The notes under the pieces are model-generated. The model searched no databases, was not told where the DNA came from, and saw nothing but the letters and a program-made list of their open reading frames with translations. This document shows positions 32,171 through 47,100 of a stretch of DNA of 64,000 bases, one piece after another. The DNA is taken from the NCBI GenBank assembly GCA_022495005.1, contig JAGYXB010000437.1, positions 186,001 to 250,000 of the forward strand, given 5' to 3'. A program made the translations under genes and the position numbers. The DNA comes from Rhyacophila brunnea. Taxonomy: Eukaryota; Arthropoda; Insecta; Trichoptera; Rhyacophilidae. Each line of letters opens with the position of its first letter. Position 1 is the stretch's first letter.

Positions 32171-35100
32171 CTGAAAAATGTGCTTAATCTATTTTTTGTG
32201 CTAGTAAAACACGTAGTTTTAAAAAATGCTACAGAAAGCTTGGTTTTTTAATTGTGATTTCAAACAAAATATTAATGTTACTTGCATATCTTTAATATTT
32301 AGTTAAAGACTAACAATTAAGATAAATTTTTCCTCTGCCGGAATATTCATTGTTGGTACAAGATACAATATGTTATCAAAATGAAACCATTCGATAGACT
32401 AGCAGATAGATTCTAGCTTACCTTTGGACTTATTGGAGTTGAAACTTGGTCTAATGATGTCAATTGACAAAGTGTATCACTGGAGTTGAATGTTCCAGGC
32501 TTTGAAGATTGTTGATCCTCTACTGATGGATCAAATGAGAAACTCATCGAAGATGACACGATACAAATGTCACTTGATTGACTGGTCTCAAATTTAAATC
32601 CTTCAGGCCTCGGTATATTCTCCATCGGAGAACATTCTGTTACTCTAGAAAAGGTATCAGTGATCCTTGAAAGTGGGGAGTCATTGAACTTTCTCAGATT
32701 TTTGAATGCACTGTCTAATCCTATTGAATTATCGCTGGATTTGTATGTAAATTTATAAGGTGAAGTGACATTGTAAGAGTCACTAATACTGTTATTATTT
32801 TCTGGTTTCCAGGATTCTGTGTAATCTTGAGCTACATATTCTGATGTTTCGACAATTGGTTCACTTACTGCTGTTAGAGTTGATCCCTTTTCGATGTCGG
32901 GTGATGTAACGGGATAAATTTCAACTGGTTTTAAATGTAGATTTACTTCATCATTGGTATTTGCTTCTTCTGTTACTGCTTTTGATTCAGTTGCACTCAA
33001 CTTATTGTTTTCTTGCCGCGGCTTCTCTTTATCAATATCGTACACAAATGTACTTTTATTTGTATCATGATAATCTGTAATTAAATTTTGTATTAGAGGC
33101 TTTGGAGGACTTGTGACATCACTATATACAGCTGATAATCTTCTTTGGTTTGCATTAAAACCTTTATTCTCCCATCCAAACTTGTCCGTTTTATTTTCCT
33201 CAGTGCACAAAGGTTCATCACCTTTTGTAACTTCCGGAGTGGTTTTAGAAAAATAATGTTTAGTTTGTTCAGTAACTCTAGCTTCATAAATGGGAATGCC
33301 TATTTTGAAAGATATTGGGCTAATTACATAATCCTTTTTAGACAAGTGCCTGGCTCGGAATGATATGTCATCATTCAGGTTTTCTTTTGATGGAAATTGA
33401 GGAGAATATATTACGCTTCTCACTGGCTTAGTTTCCAAGTCCAATGAAAGTTCTTTTGCTGGTTTGGGTGATGTCTTTTGGTTTTGAGAGAGTAAATGAT
33501 CATCTAGACTGGATGATCTCGGAGAGTAGAGACATTTGTGAGTTTTCTTCGTTAGTATTTTAAATAGTTTATCATCATCTTCCTCATGTTTTGATTCTTC
33601 TTCAGAAACTTCACAAATTTCCTCTTGAAATGAGTCTCTAATGGATGACTTATTTACTTGATTCACTAATATTCTATGCAGTATTTTAGAATTTTCTTGA
33701 ATAATTTTTAGTGCTCTCTCACTGTTTCGTCTTCCAGATTGAGATCTAATAGCATCTATTTCATCATCCAAAATTGAAAAAGATCGTCTATGCTCTTGAG
33801 GAAGGTCTTCACTCTTCGTCTTTTCTAATAAATTCAATCTGCTGTGATCATTTATTTTATCAAAAACAATATCATGACCCAGTTCAATTTCTATTGGAGA
33901 TTTTAAAACATCTTTCAATGGAGATATAGCTGTCTGAGGACTGTGTAGTTGTAACACTTTACTTGTTTTGTTAAATGAAGCTATGGGTGATAATAATTTA
34001 GGTGAAATAAATCCTAACTGTTTATCAGCATCCTCAGCTGTGTGGTCATATTCCGTATATTTATAAGGTTTTAAAGGGCTAATTAATATTTTTTTAGATT
34101 CAATCTCAGTATGAGTAGATGGTTCTTTTATATCTAAGTGCGAATTATTAAAACTTCTGCCAAATTCTGACAAATCAATATGGTCAATATGCCTTTCACA
34201 TGTTGTTTGTACTTTATCTATGGACTCGTAAGTAAATTCTGTATTTTTTGATACTAGTGGTGATGCTTTTTTTCTGGTTCTACTTATAAACCGATCATCT
34301 TCTTCATCAGAACTAATATAAGTTCCAGATTTTCTTGCACCGAAAAATTCTGGACTATGTTCAAAATACTTGTCAATTTTTAATATAAGAGGCTTTTCGT
34401 CTTCGCTTATTTCACTAACAACTTCAGAATCAACCCTACAAGGACTCTTATAACTTAAAAATGATGCCTTTTCTTCAGTCAACTGTGGAATTGTTTTTAA
34501 AATAGGACTTATAGAGCTAATAGAACTACTTATAGATCTATCACAACTAGTAGAACGGTAATCATGAAACTGTAATGATTTGACACTGGATTCCTCGTGA
34601 GCTTCGGGGTTTTTTAATTCAAAATTAGTACTGTTTTCATCTAAATCTGTTTGCTCTTCTTCTTTATCAGTTTCGTCAACTGAAGATGCTGTAGCATTTT
34701 TGATAGTATCAAATACATCTATATGTAGTGGTTCTACATCTTCCCAGGGTATTTCTTGCTTCAACAAAAAATCAGCTTTCCTAAATTCATCCAAATAATT
34801 TCTTAGTGGCTCTCCTCGATTAGAGTCCACAAACTCTTCGAATTTGTTTTCTGATACTTCTTCAATAGGCATATCACTCTCACTCTCATTTGTCTCTTGA
34901 TCAGTTATTTCAATATTTTCAAATTCAGCTTCTTCAGTCTTTTTTTCATCAGGTAGTACACAAACCAATCCTCTATCGTTATCAATATCATTTGTTCTGT
35001 CTAATAATTCTTCGAATTCTTGGATATAGCTGCCAAATTCTGCAGCCGTTTTTTCATTGTGTTGATTGTCACCGGATTCATTGTTAATGTCATCACTTTG

Positions 35101-38100
35101 TACTGTCTCTCTGTCATCACTCATGTCGGTCTTGGATATGTCATCAATTATACATAAAACGTTATCACTTACACTAGCTGGCTCTGAATCAAAATCACTC
35201 ATTCTGTTCGGTTCATCACATAGGCTAGTAGAAGTGCTTGATTCAGAGCATTCACTGTACGATGACGATTCACTTTTGCCTCTACTTCTCATTGAGGATT
35301 GAATAATTTCATTTACTTCACTTTCAGAAACTTCTTTTCCTTCTTCTTCTTGTTCTTCCACCTCTTCTCCGTCTTCGCTTTGACTTTCAGGTTGTGGAAC
35401 ATCTTTCCACTTAATTGAATCTCTTCTACTGATAGATTTTCTGTGATTTTCATCTTTCCAGTGAAGTGTTTCGTTTTTGGATGGAGTTGGAACTTTATTT
35501 GGGATTTTTGCTGGCTTTGGTGTTCTTAAAGGTGGTATCGAGCCTTGTGGTGGTCCCAAGCGGCGTCCTCTAGAACTGACGATTGCACTTTTTCCAAGAA
35601 GTAAATGATTTACTGACATCGGCCCAGATCCACTCGTACTACCTATTGAAATTGGCATAATTATGTAAAAATTCAATGTAAATTTAATCTAAAATTGTTA
35701 TGTAGTAGATAGGTATAATAGCGAAATATGAATAACATAAAAATACGGGCTTTTGGAAAAAAGCTACATCTATGATAGTTGATGAACTATTCAAATAAAA
35801 AAAGTATCCCTTAACCAGATTAAAGAGAAAAAAATAGTGGTTTAGTAGTAAATTTTAATAATATTAAGTGGTTCCCATCACATATTAGAATTAAAGGCAA
35901 TAAAATAGCAGTGTGTAACAATAACTAGGCCACTTAGGGACGTCATATTAATGAATCTTAGAATGCTTGAATTTTAATGAGTCCATAAAAATATAGCAAG
36001 CCGTGTGGACAGATTTCTATTCAGAGCATTCCTTGAATAAAGGAAATTGAGTACCTACGTCTGTTCTAATCTTTGTTCTGGTGCCCTGGTTTGTTAAGTC
36101 TTCATGAGCAGAAATAACCTCATGCTAATATTAACCCTTATCATACCGGACCCGGAAATTTCCGTGATTAATGTTTATTCCGTTTAATACCGGACCCGGA
36201 AATTTCCGGTTTTTTTCCGGGCCGTAATTAATTTAATATTTTCAGCCATCTATTGACTTTTTTGAAAAACTTTTGATGCAGTCAAGTAAGCAAAGGTTCA
36301 ATCCACATTTCTGCATCATTTGTTAGTAGATACTACTATTATCGACTGGAAAATATTGTTTACAAAATATCGTTTTTTCGGGTGATGTCGCGATTTCACC
36401 ATTCGTGCTTACGTGTTCATTCAAGTAACAGCTAAAATATTGTATGCCTTTCGCAACAGAATTTGTCACTATTCAAAAAGAAGGATAACAAAAAGGTAAG
36501 CTTATATGTTTAAATCATTTCTAGAAATAATTTTCTATGTTTTTGTAAGAATTAAATACTACCTAGAACGTTCATTTTCTAGTTTTTTTCATCTGTCATA
36601 TTTCTAACCTCAACATGTGTAAACAGTTTTGACGTTTATGTTTATTACATTCTATTTCTAATACTTATAAGTATCTAAGAGTTTATTGATCATTTCTAGC
36701 AATAATATCCTATGTTTTTTAAAGAATTCGGAGAATTCCGAATCGGAGAATCGGAGATATTGGAGACAGTTGGCGAGAGTTGGAGATAGTTGCAGACAGT
36801 TGGAGACATTTTTAGACAGTTGGAGACAGTTGAAGACAGTTGGAAACATTTGGAGACAGTTGGAAAGAGTTGGGGACAGTTGGTGACAGTTGGCGAGAGT
36901 TGGAGACAGTTGGATAGAGTTGCGGACAGTTGGAGAGAGTTGGCGAGAGTTGCAATCAGTTAGAGACTGCTAGAGACTGCAAGACTGCAGAGACTGCAAA
37001 CAGTTAGAGACGGCTAGAGTTGCGGACAGTTGGAGACAGTTGGCGAGAGTTGGAGATAGTTTCAGACAGTTAGAGACAGTTGGCGAGAGTTGGAGACAAC
37101 TGTTGCGGAAAGTTGGCTAGAGTTGCGGACTGTTGGAGACAGTTGCAGACAGTTGGCGAGAGTTGGAGATAGTTGCAGACAGTTAGAGACAGTTGGCGAG
37201 AGTTGGAGACAGTTGGCTAGAGTTGCGGACAGTTGGCTAGAGTTGCGGATATTTGGAGACGGTTGCAGACAGTTGGCGAGAGTTGGAGATAGTTGCAGAC
37301 AATTAGAGACAGTTGGCGAGAGTTGGAGACACTTGAAGACAGTTGGAAACATTTGGAGACAGTTGACGAGAGTTGGGGACAGTTGGAGACAGTTGACGAG
37401 AGTTGGAGACAGTTGAAGACAGTTGGAGTTAGTTTTAGACAATTGGCGAGGGTTGGAGACAGTTGGCGAGAGTGACAGTTCGGATTCTCCGAATCCCGAA
37501 TTAAATGAATTCACCGGCAATAATAGATTGTCTGGAATAATATCCAGACATACTCTGAAGGTTGCATCCACCGATTGCAAAAAAACAGTATCCATCGCGA
37601 GTCTGTGTATGTGCTGTATGCTGCAAGTATGTGCTGCGCATAAGAGGCGAGGAGAGACCAGATACCTTTGTCAAGAGTGCTATGTGCCTCTTCACAAAGG
37701 ATCTTGCTGGCAAAAATACCACACAATAAATAAATATTGATTGCATTGTAAAAAAATCTGAGTTTTATTCCAATGTCCCCATAAATATATCTTTTGTAAG
37801 CATTTTAGTACAACACTATGAAATGAAAGATTTTTCTGAAATCATGCCGGTGTGGGAGGGTTTTCTATTTTTTTTTTGCCGGTATTGAAAGGGTTAAGAC
37901 TAAGATTTGGCCATACAAATATTTTGAGTAGTCATGGGTTGCAACAATTCAGAAAGACATTGTATGCGCCATAGTGGTACTTACTATGCCTCCAAATTTG
38001 AGTGACAAGCAGAGTATCTGCGATTTGCAGATGTATCTAAGAACTTTAGGGATATGGCACGTATTCCGGCATCGAAAAGGATAGAAGAGCTCAGTAGAAT

Positions 38101-41100
38101 TGTAAAGTTTTTTTTTTACAGAATTTAAGTTAGGTCTGAACGTCGAGCTTTCATATCATTAGCTAGGTTTATTATTGCATTATTGGCTAGGTTTGAACTA
38201 ATTCAAGGAGTAAACTTTGTAGTTGATTAAATAAAATGGTATATACCTACATAATTTTGAAAACACTCAACATATTACAACCCTGCAGGAAACGAACCTT
38301 CATATCTCGGGTATCGCGCCCACGCACTTAAACCACTATGCTAAAGGCGCCATACTTAATTTCGACAAATTTTAACTAATGGCTCTCTGAAGCACTTTCC
38401 AAATTAAGCTACTATTGGCTATTGGCTTTTGTATTTAAATCAAAGTAGTTATTACTTTAATTAACTGACGTCACGGATCACTCCAAGATTTTTTGTTGTA
38501 ACTTACTTGAACTTGCTAATGATTTTTAATTAACTATTCTTTTTATTCAACGAATAATTCACAATATTTAAGAATGTAACATTCTAATTATTGAACATAC
38601 ATAACATACATTCGTTGAATAAAAAAATAGTTTATATACATGACAATTTAAAACAAGTAGATATAATTTACCATGAGGCTGCCGTGCGCACGCTGCTGCT
38701 AAAATAATATGCGCTTGTCTTTGTCTTTCTCTAAGTCTTGCATACTGCTGTTTTAGTGCTGAAATATCAAGTGCAAGCCTTTCTCTGTCTGGATGACCGA
38801 ATACTCCGGCTGCAACTAGGGCACCTCTACCACGACCACCGGTCTGTAACAATTCAAAGAGATACATAATGTTACTATGGTATCAACTAATTTAAAATAC
38901 TACTAGTGGTCATACAGATACCAATTTATCTCTGGTTGTAATAGGTTATAATGAGCTTAATATAATAGTCCCACAGTTTATCGTCTACGGTTGCCGAATT
39001 GATATAGCAGACGTCTATAAAGCCAAGAATTGCGATTTTGATACTGTGGCTAAATAAAAAATTGTACACTGTTTTTTCAATGTGCGTTGGTTACAATGCA
39101 AGGATCTAATGGGCTTGGCGAATTGATAACAACTATTTTTTAAAAAAAAAACTTGCTAATATAACCTCTACTCTGTGGAAGCTCATAAATATTCCTCTTA
39201 GGAGCGACATGGTAGTTCATTTTTTTTTTACGTGTAATATATCTTCTTGTTCGTTCTCCCATGGCTGATGATCATGACTACCTTGGAATTTTGTTATCTT
39301 TTGAGCAACCAAGACTTTCCAGCCCTCTCAATCTTCTGTTTCTCTCGTGGCAGAGTGAATGCAGCCCACAGTTATTTCCTTCACTTGGTCGCTTCAGCGT
39401 TTCCTCTACTTCGCCTTCCCTGAAGGCTACCCAAAACCACTAGTATCCCCAGGTTATCAGGTACTTGTAATATAATACCTACGTACTGATGTTGGACGCA
39501 GACATCATAGGAATATAAAAGACATAAATGTTAAGTATATTAATGTCTCGAGGTGATTCCAGCCTATATTTTTATAATTTTTATAACATTGTAAAAAATT
39601 GAAGATTTATGAGTGGAAACGGAAAAAAGTCTAAACTATTTTTTTTCTAGATTTTTAAATTTCTAGAATCTAGATAGTTGTACATATAGTAGTTATTATC
39701 GATGTGTTACTAGTGAATTGAATAATCTGTATAATATATACATATTATAAACATTTTTTCCATGTTCGATCGAAGATAAAATGGACCTCCACATAGCGGA
39801 TGTTGGATTATCTAACATAATTTTGTTTTTACGATAAATGAAAGTTAACCACTTGTTCAACCTATTAGGTCCATACTCTGGGTCCAAATACACATTAAAA
39901 ACAATATGTAATTTTGCATAAAGATAATAAATAATATTACATGTAAGCCAAATGCGGTGGTCACGGCTAACTTGTCCCCTTCATCGCTGGAGTCAGTTTC
40001 ATCTTCTGAATAGAATAACCTCAGGCCCTTTTTCGCTGCTGACTGAACCTGAAAGACGAAAAAGATTTATTTTGTAAACTTATTTAGTGGTTTTAGAAAA
40101 ATGTATGAACATGTTATATTGTCTTAATATATTTGCCGTTTACGTGGTAGAAATAATCCATAATGGTTTTTGAGTTGTTTTGTTAATTCTACGATATTTG
40201 AGTTACTTATGTTGAGAGCTGTTTCGGTATTTGAACCCATCTCCAGAAAGACATTTAGATAATGAATTCCCAAAAGTAAAAAATTAATGCTTGCAATATT
40301 CTCAAGACATGGCATAAAGTGAGCGTATGCTGGTTAGCATAGTCACTGCTGACCAGTTAATTACCACAACTCGGCCAGTGCTCAAGACACGCCTGGCGTG
40401 TTGCAATTAGCATGATAATTAAATGTGGTAATTAATTGGTCAGCAGTGAATGTATAATATGTATCTAATGGCCACGCCAGGCGTGTTTTGAGCACTCACT
40501 TTGTTCATATAATATGATCTTTTTTCGACTAACAGTGGCGTAGTTGCATTTAATAAATTTATTTATTTACCGTATGTGCCCAGGGTGTAATGTTATATCG
40601 GTGTTTATCCCTGAGTCTCGGCAATTCGGGTACTGGGCCAAGCTTAACTGCCCTGGCGACTAGCTCTTCTGCTTGCGCTGGAGGAGCTTCCAAGGTTTCT
40701 CTTGCCAGCTCTCCCATGACCGAGTAGAACTCGTCTGCAGAATCGACTGCGAGGATACGGCTGAAATAGAACATAGTTTATTAAGAAAGAACTACAATAT
40801 TCTCATTCTGATTTTAAAATTTTCGTGTTCACAAAATAATGATTCAGAGACATTTTCACAATCATATATAATTGTAGCGTCACCGACTCAACCAGTCCGT
40901 GGCAGGCCTCGGCACTGTCAAAAATACAGTCATACAAGTTGACTTGCGTTGTTATATGCACATTCATCAATTGATATTATAATAAAATCTAATAAACGCA
41001 TATTGTCTAACTTGTATATTATACATGTTTCATTGGTTACCCACGAAAGCTAAGCCTACATAATTAACAATTTGGTAAGTAACGATTACTTAGTTAGGAA

Positions 41101-44100
41101 ATATTTAAAATTCCTATTTATACATATATTAATCACGTATGCTTATAGTTTATGAAGTAGATCTTCAGAAACATGCATATTTTATTGAAAAAAAAAACAT
41201 TCAAAAAGGTTTAATGGAGTGAGGTTCTAACACACATCTTTCACTGTCCAGGTGAGTGCTCTTATCTTTGAAGCTATCGATCATTTTTGCAAATTTACTA
41301 TATAACTACCATATTTCAAGTTCTGCCATTGAAAGGCAATCAACTTTGCAATTAAATCAAGGCGATGATATCACTAATGGTGTCCGGAGTATTTTTTTAT
41401 AGTTTTTTTCTAATGTGTAATTATTTATAAATGGCGCATGCACCTTAGAAGGTTGACAAAGTATGAATGAATGTGATACATATAAAAACTTAAGAGGTTT
41501 TTCAAAATTATGTATTTTAATATCCTCCTTTAATAAATTATCCAAATGGATGCAACATAATTTAATTATGTTTAATTAATATAAAGTAGTATCAATGATA
41601 AAAAGCACACACTGGTATATTCTTCAAAATTTTTCTCATAATATTGTACAAAAAGGCAACAGAATATACCAGTGAGTCTATTAACATTATAATAATATGC
41701 AGTAATTCAATAATTATTTGTAATTTTGTTTTATTTTAATTTTTGTACTATGAATTTACATTATTTATAAGAATTTTATTAAATCGCTGTATACTCATAT
41801 TTTTTCTGCAAGCAAATTAAAATGTAATTTTCTTTTTATATAGGTAAGAATTATTTTTTGTACTAATTTTCAAAAAAATTTGCTCATATAGCTCTGACTG
41901 AGTAAAATTGATTAACATTATTTATGTATCACATTAAGCGACAACTTTTATCAATTCATTGAACGTGTGCTATTTAAGGGGGCACATGTCGTGAATGAAG
42001 AATTTGAGGTATATTTGATATATTTACTCTTTCTTTAAAGCTGAATAATGTGCCCTTAAAAGTCAACTTTCATTATCATGTAGAATATAATATTATTATT
42101 GTTAATACGTACCCCAAAAGAGTATTATGTATTGTAAATGTTGGCATGAATGTAAAGCCATATTTAGTGGATCTGAAGTCCTTGGATATAGTACGTTTTT
42201 AAATTATGCTTTTGTTAATACATACACACTTTTTACCTTTTAATTGTTTTTAATAAATACTTAACATATAGTAGGCTTATAATATTACATTTTGGGTCTC
42301 AGGTTCGTATCCTGGGTCTGACAAGTACACATATTGTTTTTCAATTTTTGTATGAGTCAGAGTATGGAATTAATAGGTTGAGCAAGTGGCTGACATCCAC
42401 TTCTCGTAAAAACAAAATCTGTCAATACAAACCTCGACTCTGTGGAGGCCCATATGATCGTATTAGGATTGGACATGGTCGAAAGAAAAACAAGAGTATG
42501 ATAAAAGAGAGGAATTAATTGATTTTTTCAATGGATTCACTTTAAATATACATCACCTATTATTACAAATTAATGTATGTGTATTTTATTATTTTTAAAA
42601 CTGACAGTAATTTATCAATAAAAATAATTTCGAAGTAAAATTTTTTAAATGTTTAACTTTTAACGAATTAAATCAAATTATTACACATCCGAGTACCTCC
42701 GTTGTGCTTCCACTCCCTTAATTATTCATAAAACTATTATCCTAAATCATTGATATGTCATGAATAGGTAGAAAGTATGTAATATTAAGTAGGTACCATG
42801 TTTTATATTAAGCACTGAGGATCGATAATAGCCGTGAAAAAATATAAAATAATATGAGCTATTGTAATCTATCATAATTGAGATTGATGATAAAAGCAAT
42901 TGCTACAATAGATTATCACTAAAACCGCCGGAAATATGTTACAAAAAAACGGGTTTTTTATTTAGTTATCATTGTAATTTCTGGCTAAATAACATGTCAT
43001 TAATAATAACATATTTTTTCCGATGATTATTTTGTTTTTTAAAAAAAGCATTAATAAATTTTTATATTTAAATGCATGGGAAAGGTTGCGCAGTTACTTC
43101 GCGCTACAACCTGTATTTGTGTGCATTCAAGTCTACCGATAACCGTTTCCCTCCAATTTCAGACTTCCGAGGACATTATAATCAACTCGACACTATCAAT
43201 ATTGACCAGGTTTTAGTTTGTCAGTTTCATTTTTCATATCTAATTCGTCTATTCCATGTACACGGTCTAGCCATCTGATGGAATATACAACGCGTGTACA
43301 TCTGTACAAAGCGTTAAGCCTGTTAATTTTTCTGTTTCTACCCTTGCTGTGTATCATCAATGGGTCCGAATATACCGTGCAGTATGATCCACTCAAATTA
43401 ACTAAGCATTATTTCTATGTTTTGGTCATGCATCTGGTTTCCAATATATATATGACAACTGATTTAATTATTTTATGTATTTCAAGTACCGGTTTAAATG
43501 CTATATTCATTGTTAATGAAAGATACTTGGTAAACGAAGTTGTTAACCTCAAAAACATTTTTTATTGTGCCTTTAAAGTGTATCATGTTCCGTCCGGTCC
43601 TCTGTTACAGCCATGTAATTGATTTCTTTACAATATCAATAAGTCCTAATGTGTCGTCGACTCTCCATGGTCTTTCCATCATGGATTCTTCTTGAATGGC
43701 ATCTTCATGGATTTTCCGGCAATGTTTCATTTTGTATGCGACATATCTACCTATCAAATTATTTAATATCTGGGAGTATTAAAATAATAAATAAATAATA
43801 ACTATTATTGATTCACTTGAATGACGTTAATGGACATAAAATAATATGCGTTTTGAAATTTCTATTGAAAATACTGCTGACTCGGAATAACAATAAAAAC
43901 ATAAATTTACTGATTAAACATATTATATGAGTAAAATATATAGTTATTTTAAAATTGATAAATAAAAGTGAAAATGGATTCCAATGACGCAGATGTTTAT
44001 TTGATAAAGAGATTACACATGAACTCACTGATTGTAAATAATAAAACTACGTTTTTAAAAGACGTTGAACAATTACACTATGTACATTGTACCAATCATA

Positions 44101-47100
44101 ATCACCATCATTAATTATACTAAAAGTTATCTTCTAATGGATTTAAATTCAAATTCCATCAAGTAACTTCGGTCGATAGTTTTAATATTAAAAGTTATCT
44201 ATTTATAAATTAAGATTATTACATATTTATTTCGCTTAATGTATTATATTTACATGGTACCTACCAGTGGCGTGCGGTCCATAGAAGCTGCAGATACAGT
44301 GTATCTCCAAAAATAATCGCTAAAGAACTATGTACCTAATAATATTATTATGTATGTAGGTATTATTAATATTATGTAAATTATGATTTATCATAGCTAT
44401 CAATGCTGCAATACTGACTACTGACACACCATTCTACTTCATCGACCATCCACCAAGATTCAATTAGTTACAATAACAAAATTGCAAATGCTAGATATAG
44501 TTAATTATATTTATGGTCACGCAATATTACACGTCAGTGTACCATACCTATACTATTTTTAATTGTACGAAAAAAAATAATTCACGTTGATTACCTTTGT
44601 AAACACAATACAGATCATTTTATTTTTATTGGCACTACCATTCTTTGCGGATCTTGGCTGCCTCCCAAATAGGTGTCCTAACATTTTTTGTTTACGAGAA
44701 ATAGCTCGGTCACTTAATATAATAAGTTCATACTAATATTCTAAACAAACCAAAAACAAGAAAATATCGTTGAGTGGGTGCTTTGAAGATCAATATATAA
44801 TTTATTTTATGTTATGTTGAGCAATGTTGCTTTTAAATGAATGTATAATGGCAAAATCCGTAGCGAAAATAATGGGGTGAATTTTACATTATAACGTTAC
44901 ATTATATTATGTATAATCAACGTAAATTAACAGTTATGCTAAACATACTCTTGAAGAGTTGCCCAGATAGCCAGAGCAGTGGTGAGAAGAAATTCGTCTC
45001 CCTCCAAGAAGACCAGGTCCCACACTCTGAGCACTGCATTTCTCGGAAGACAGTTACAGAATAGCGTCAAAAACCACTGCATCGTAAATACGTTCGTTAA
45101 TGGCGGTTCGTAGCAACTGCCTGAAACAGTAATTTAGAATATTTATAATACTTTTGTAATTTTCTTAAATTCAATCGTATACATATTAATATTTTAGTGG
45201 TTGGGACATTTATATTCCCATTCCACTCCTTATCTCCCCACCCACCTCCTAATTCCCAGTATTATTGTTACCAGACAATAAATAAGCGATTCCGGGTCGT
45301 GAGAGATGGTGTCACAAAGAACATGCAGTTGCATCTCGACAGCGGGCGTGAGCGGGCTTCTAATAGTTTTCCGTCGCTTAAGTGATTGACTTAAATAGAT
45401 ACAGACTCTATCATCATCATTCATACACCCTCATATATAATCCATAAAACTGTGTCACAAAGTGCGTGAGTCTACGAATGGGGTGACCCAAAACAACAAT
45501 ACCGCGCGAGCGAAAGTTGAAACCAGACCACGGAGCCATCATACATCATCACAAAGGTCAGTGTCTGGCATTTTGTTCCATCGCCCCCACCCATAGATCC
45601 GACCTCCTCATCTTCCCTAAAAATAATTACAGTCCACTTAAAAAGCTCGACCAGTTAGAAATGCCATTCAGGGTGTACTAATTAGCCGTCGGTATTTTAG
45701 TAGCGTGATTCCGATAACACTTAGTGTTATATATTTGCTAGTAAAACGCTGATGTGTAAGTGGCCACACGCTTACAACGTTAATGTGTAATATCCAGATA
45801 CTAATTTAAAACAAAATATATTGTGCATTTAATGCAATCGCAATCAAGTGGCAAGTATTATACACATTCAAAATTAAGGGTGGCACTAAAGTACATTTGA
45901 AGGGTACACGCCAAAAGCAGGCTCATTGACAAAATGGTAATTGTGTAGGAGAGCAAAAAGAAGAATGAAATCGTTATTGGTTGGAAAATGGGAAGAATTT
46001 ATTTAGTGATTTCTCATTTACTTTTTTTTTTTTTTTTTTTATTTGGAAGCAATTGAGCTCTTCTCTGAATGGAAGGCTATTCTGCTTTACAATGGTTTAC
46101 AAAAGTATACATACATTTTTTTAACGACAGGCATAAATAGTTACATTATTAATGATACAGAATTACATTTTTGTTACACTATACACTAGACATTTACGTT
46201 ACATTTTTGGAGAAATTCATGTACAATTTTCATAACTGAAATATTTGGTTTTGCCAGGAACGAATTAATCGTGAAAGGAGGGTATAACCTGCATTTCCCC
46301 AACTTATTCAATAACACTTCTCTCTCCTGGTCATAGGCATCACATTGCCAGACAATGTGGTTAAGATCTTGAGTGGGATGTCCACACTGACACTGAGGGC
46401 TATCTACCACTTTAATTTTGTACAATGATTCGTTGAGACTGTAATGCCCTGACCTGCTTCTAGCTATTGTCACTATTACATCTCGCTTTATTTTACAATG
46501 TTTACTAAACCAAGTTTTAGGAGATCTACTATAAAAGTTTTGATAGTAGTGTGTTCCCTTTTCTTTCCCAAGATTTTCTAAATATTTACCGTTATTTTCG
46601 CTCATTGTTTGTTTAAACTGGGCTTTAAAATCTGTGTATGGAATTCTTATATTTTCTGATGGGTATTTTACAGATTTTTTTGCCAATTGATCAGCAATTT
46701 CATTGCCATTAATTCCTTTATGTGCTGGAATCCAGTATATCTGTATATTTGTACCGTGTTCGTTACTATTGCTAAATTTGGAAATGTTGGTTCTAATATT
46801 AAGAATGTAGTCATTAGTTTTGATGCTGAAATTTGGATTTTCGAGCGAGTGAATCAGACTTAAGGAGTCAGTGAAAATGTTGATATTTTTATTTTTGTAA
46901 TTAAGTGCAATTTTAGTGGCTTCGCATAAGGCTAAGCACTCTGCTGTATAGATGGAAGGGAATCTGTGGACACTTTTGGCAACCGACGTGTTGGATTGGG
47001 GTAAGAACACTGCTACACCTACTGAAGGTGAATCGGGAATTTTGCTTCCATCCGTAAAAATTTGGACTACATTTTGATTGCTAAATTTGGACTTGAATAA

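Larger units (their letters stand above)
36135..37893 (+). mobile_element. piggyBac-type element with most of its transposase missing
   Basis: It is flanked by TTAA on both sides (36131-36134 and 37894-37897). The ends are imperfect inverted repeats: CCCTTATCATACCGG at left and CCCTTTCAATACCGG when the right end is read inward (12 of 15). Near the left end ACCGGACCCGGAAATTTCCG occurs twice (about 36154 and 36191). Only the transposase C-terminus remains (37480-37740); the middle is a 10-bp tandem array. It lies in a TBC1D30 intron on the opposite strand. Confidence 0.85.

Noticed and set aside
33145..35302. Plus-strand ORFs across 33145-35302
   Set aside because: They are antisense to the long TBC1D30 exon.
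37062..37595. 177-codon minus-strand ORF and overlapping plus-strand ORFs
   Set aside because: They arise from a 10-bp tandem repeat that has no stops in any frame on either strand.
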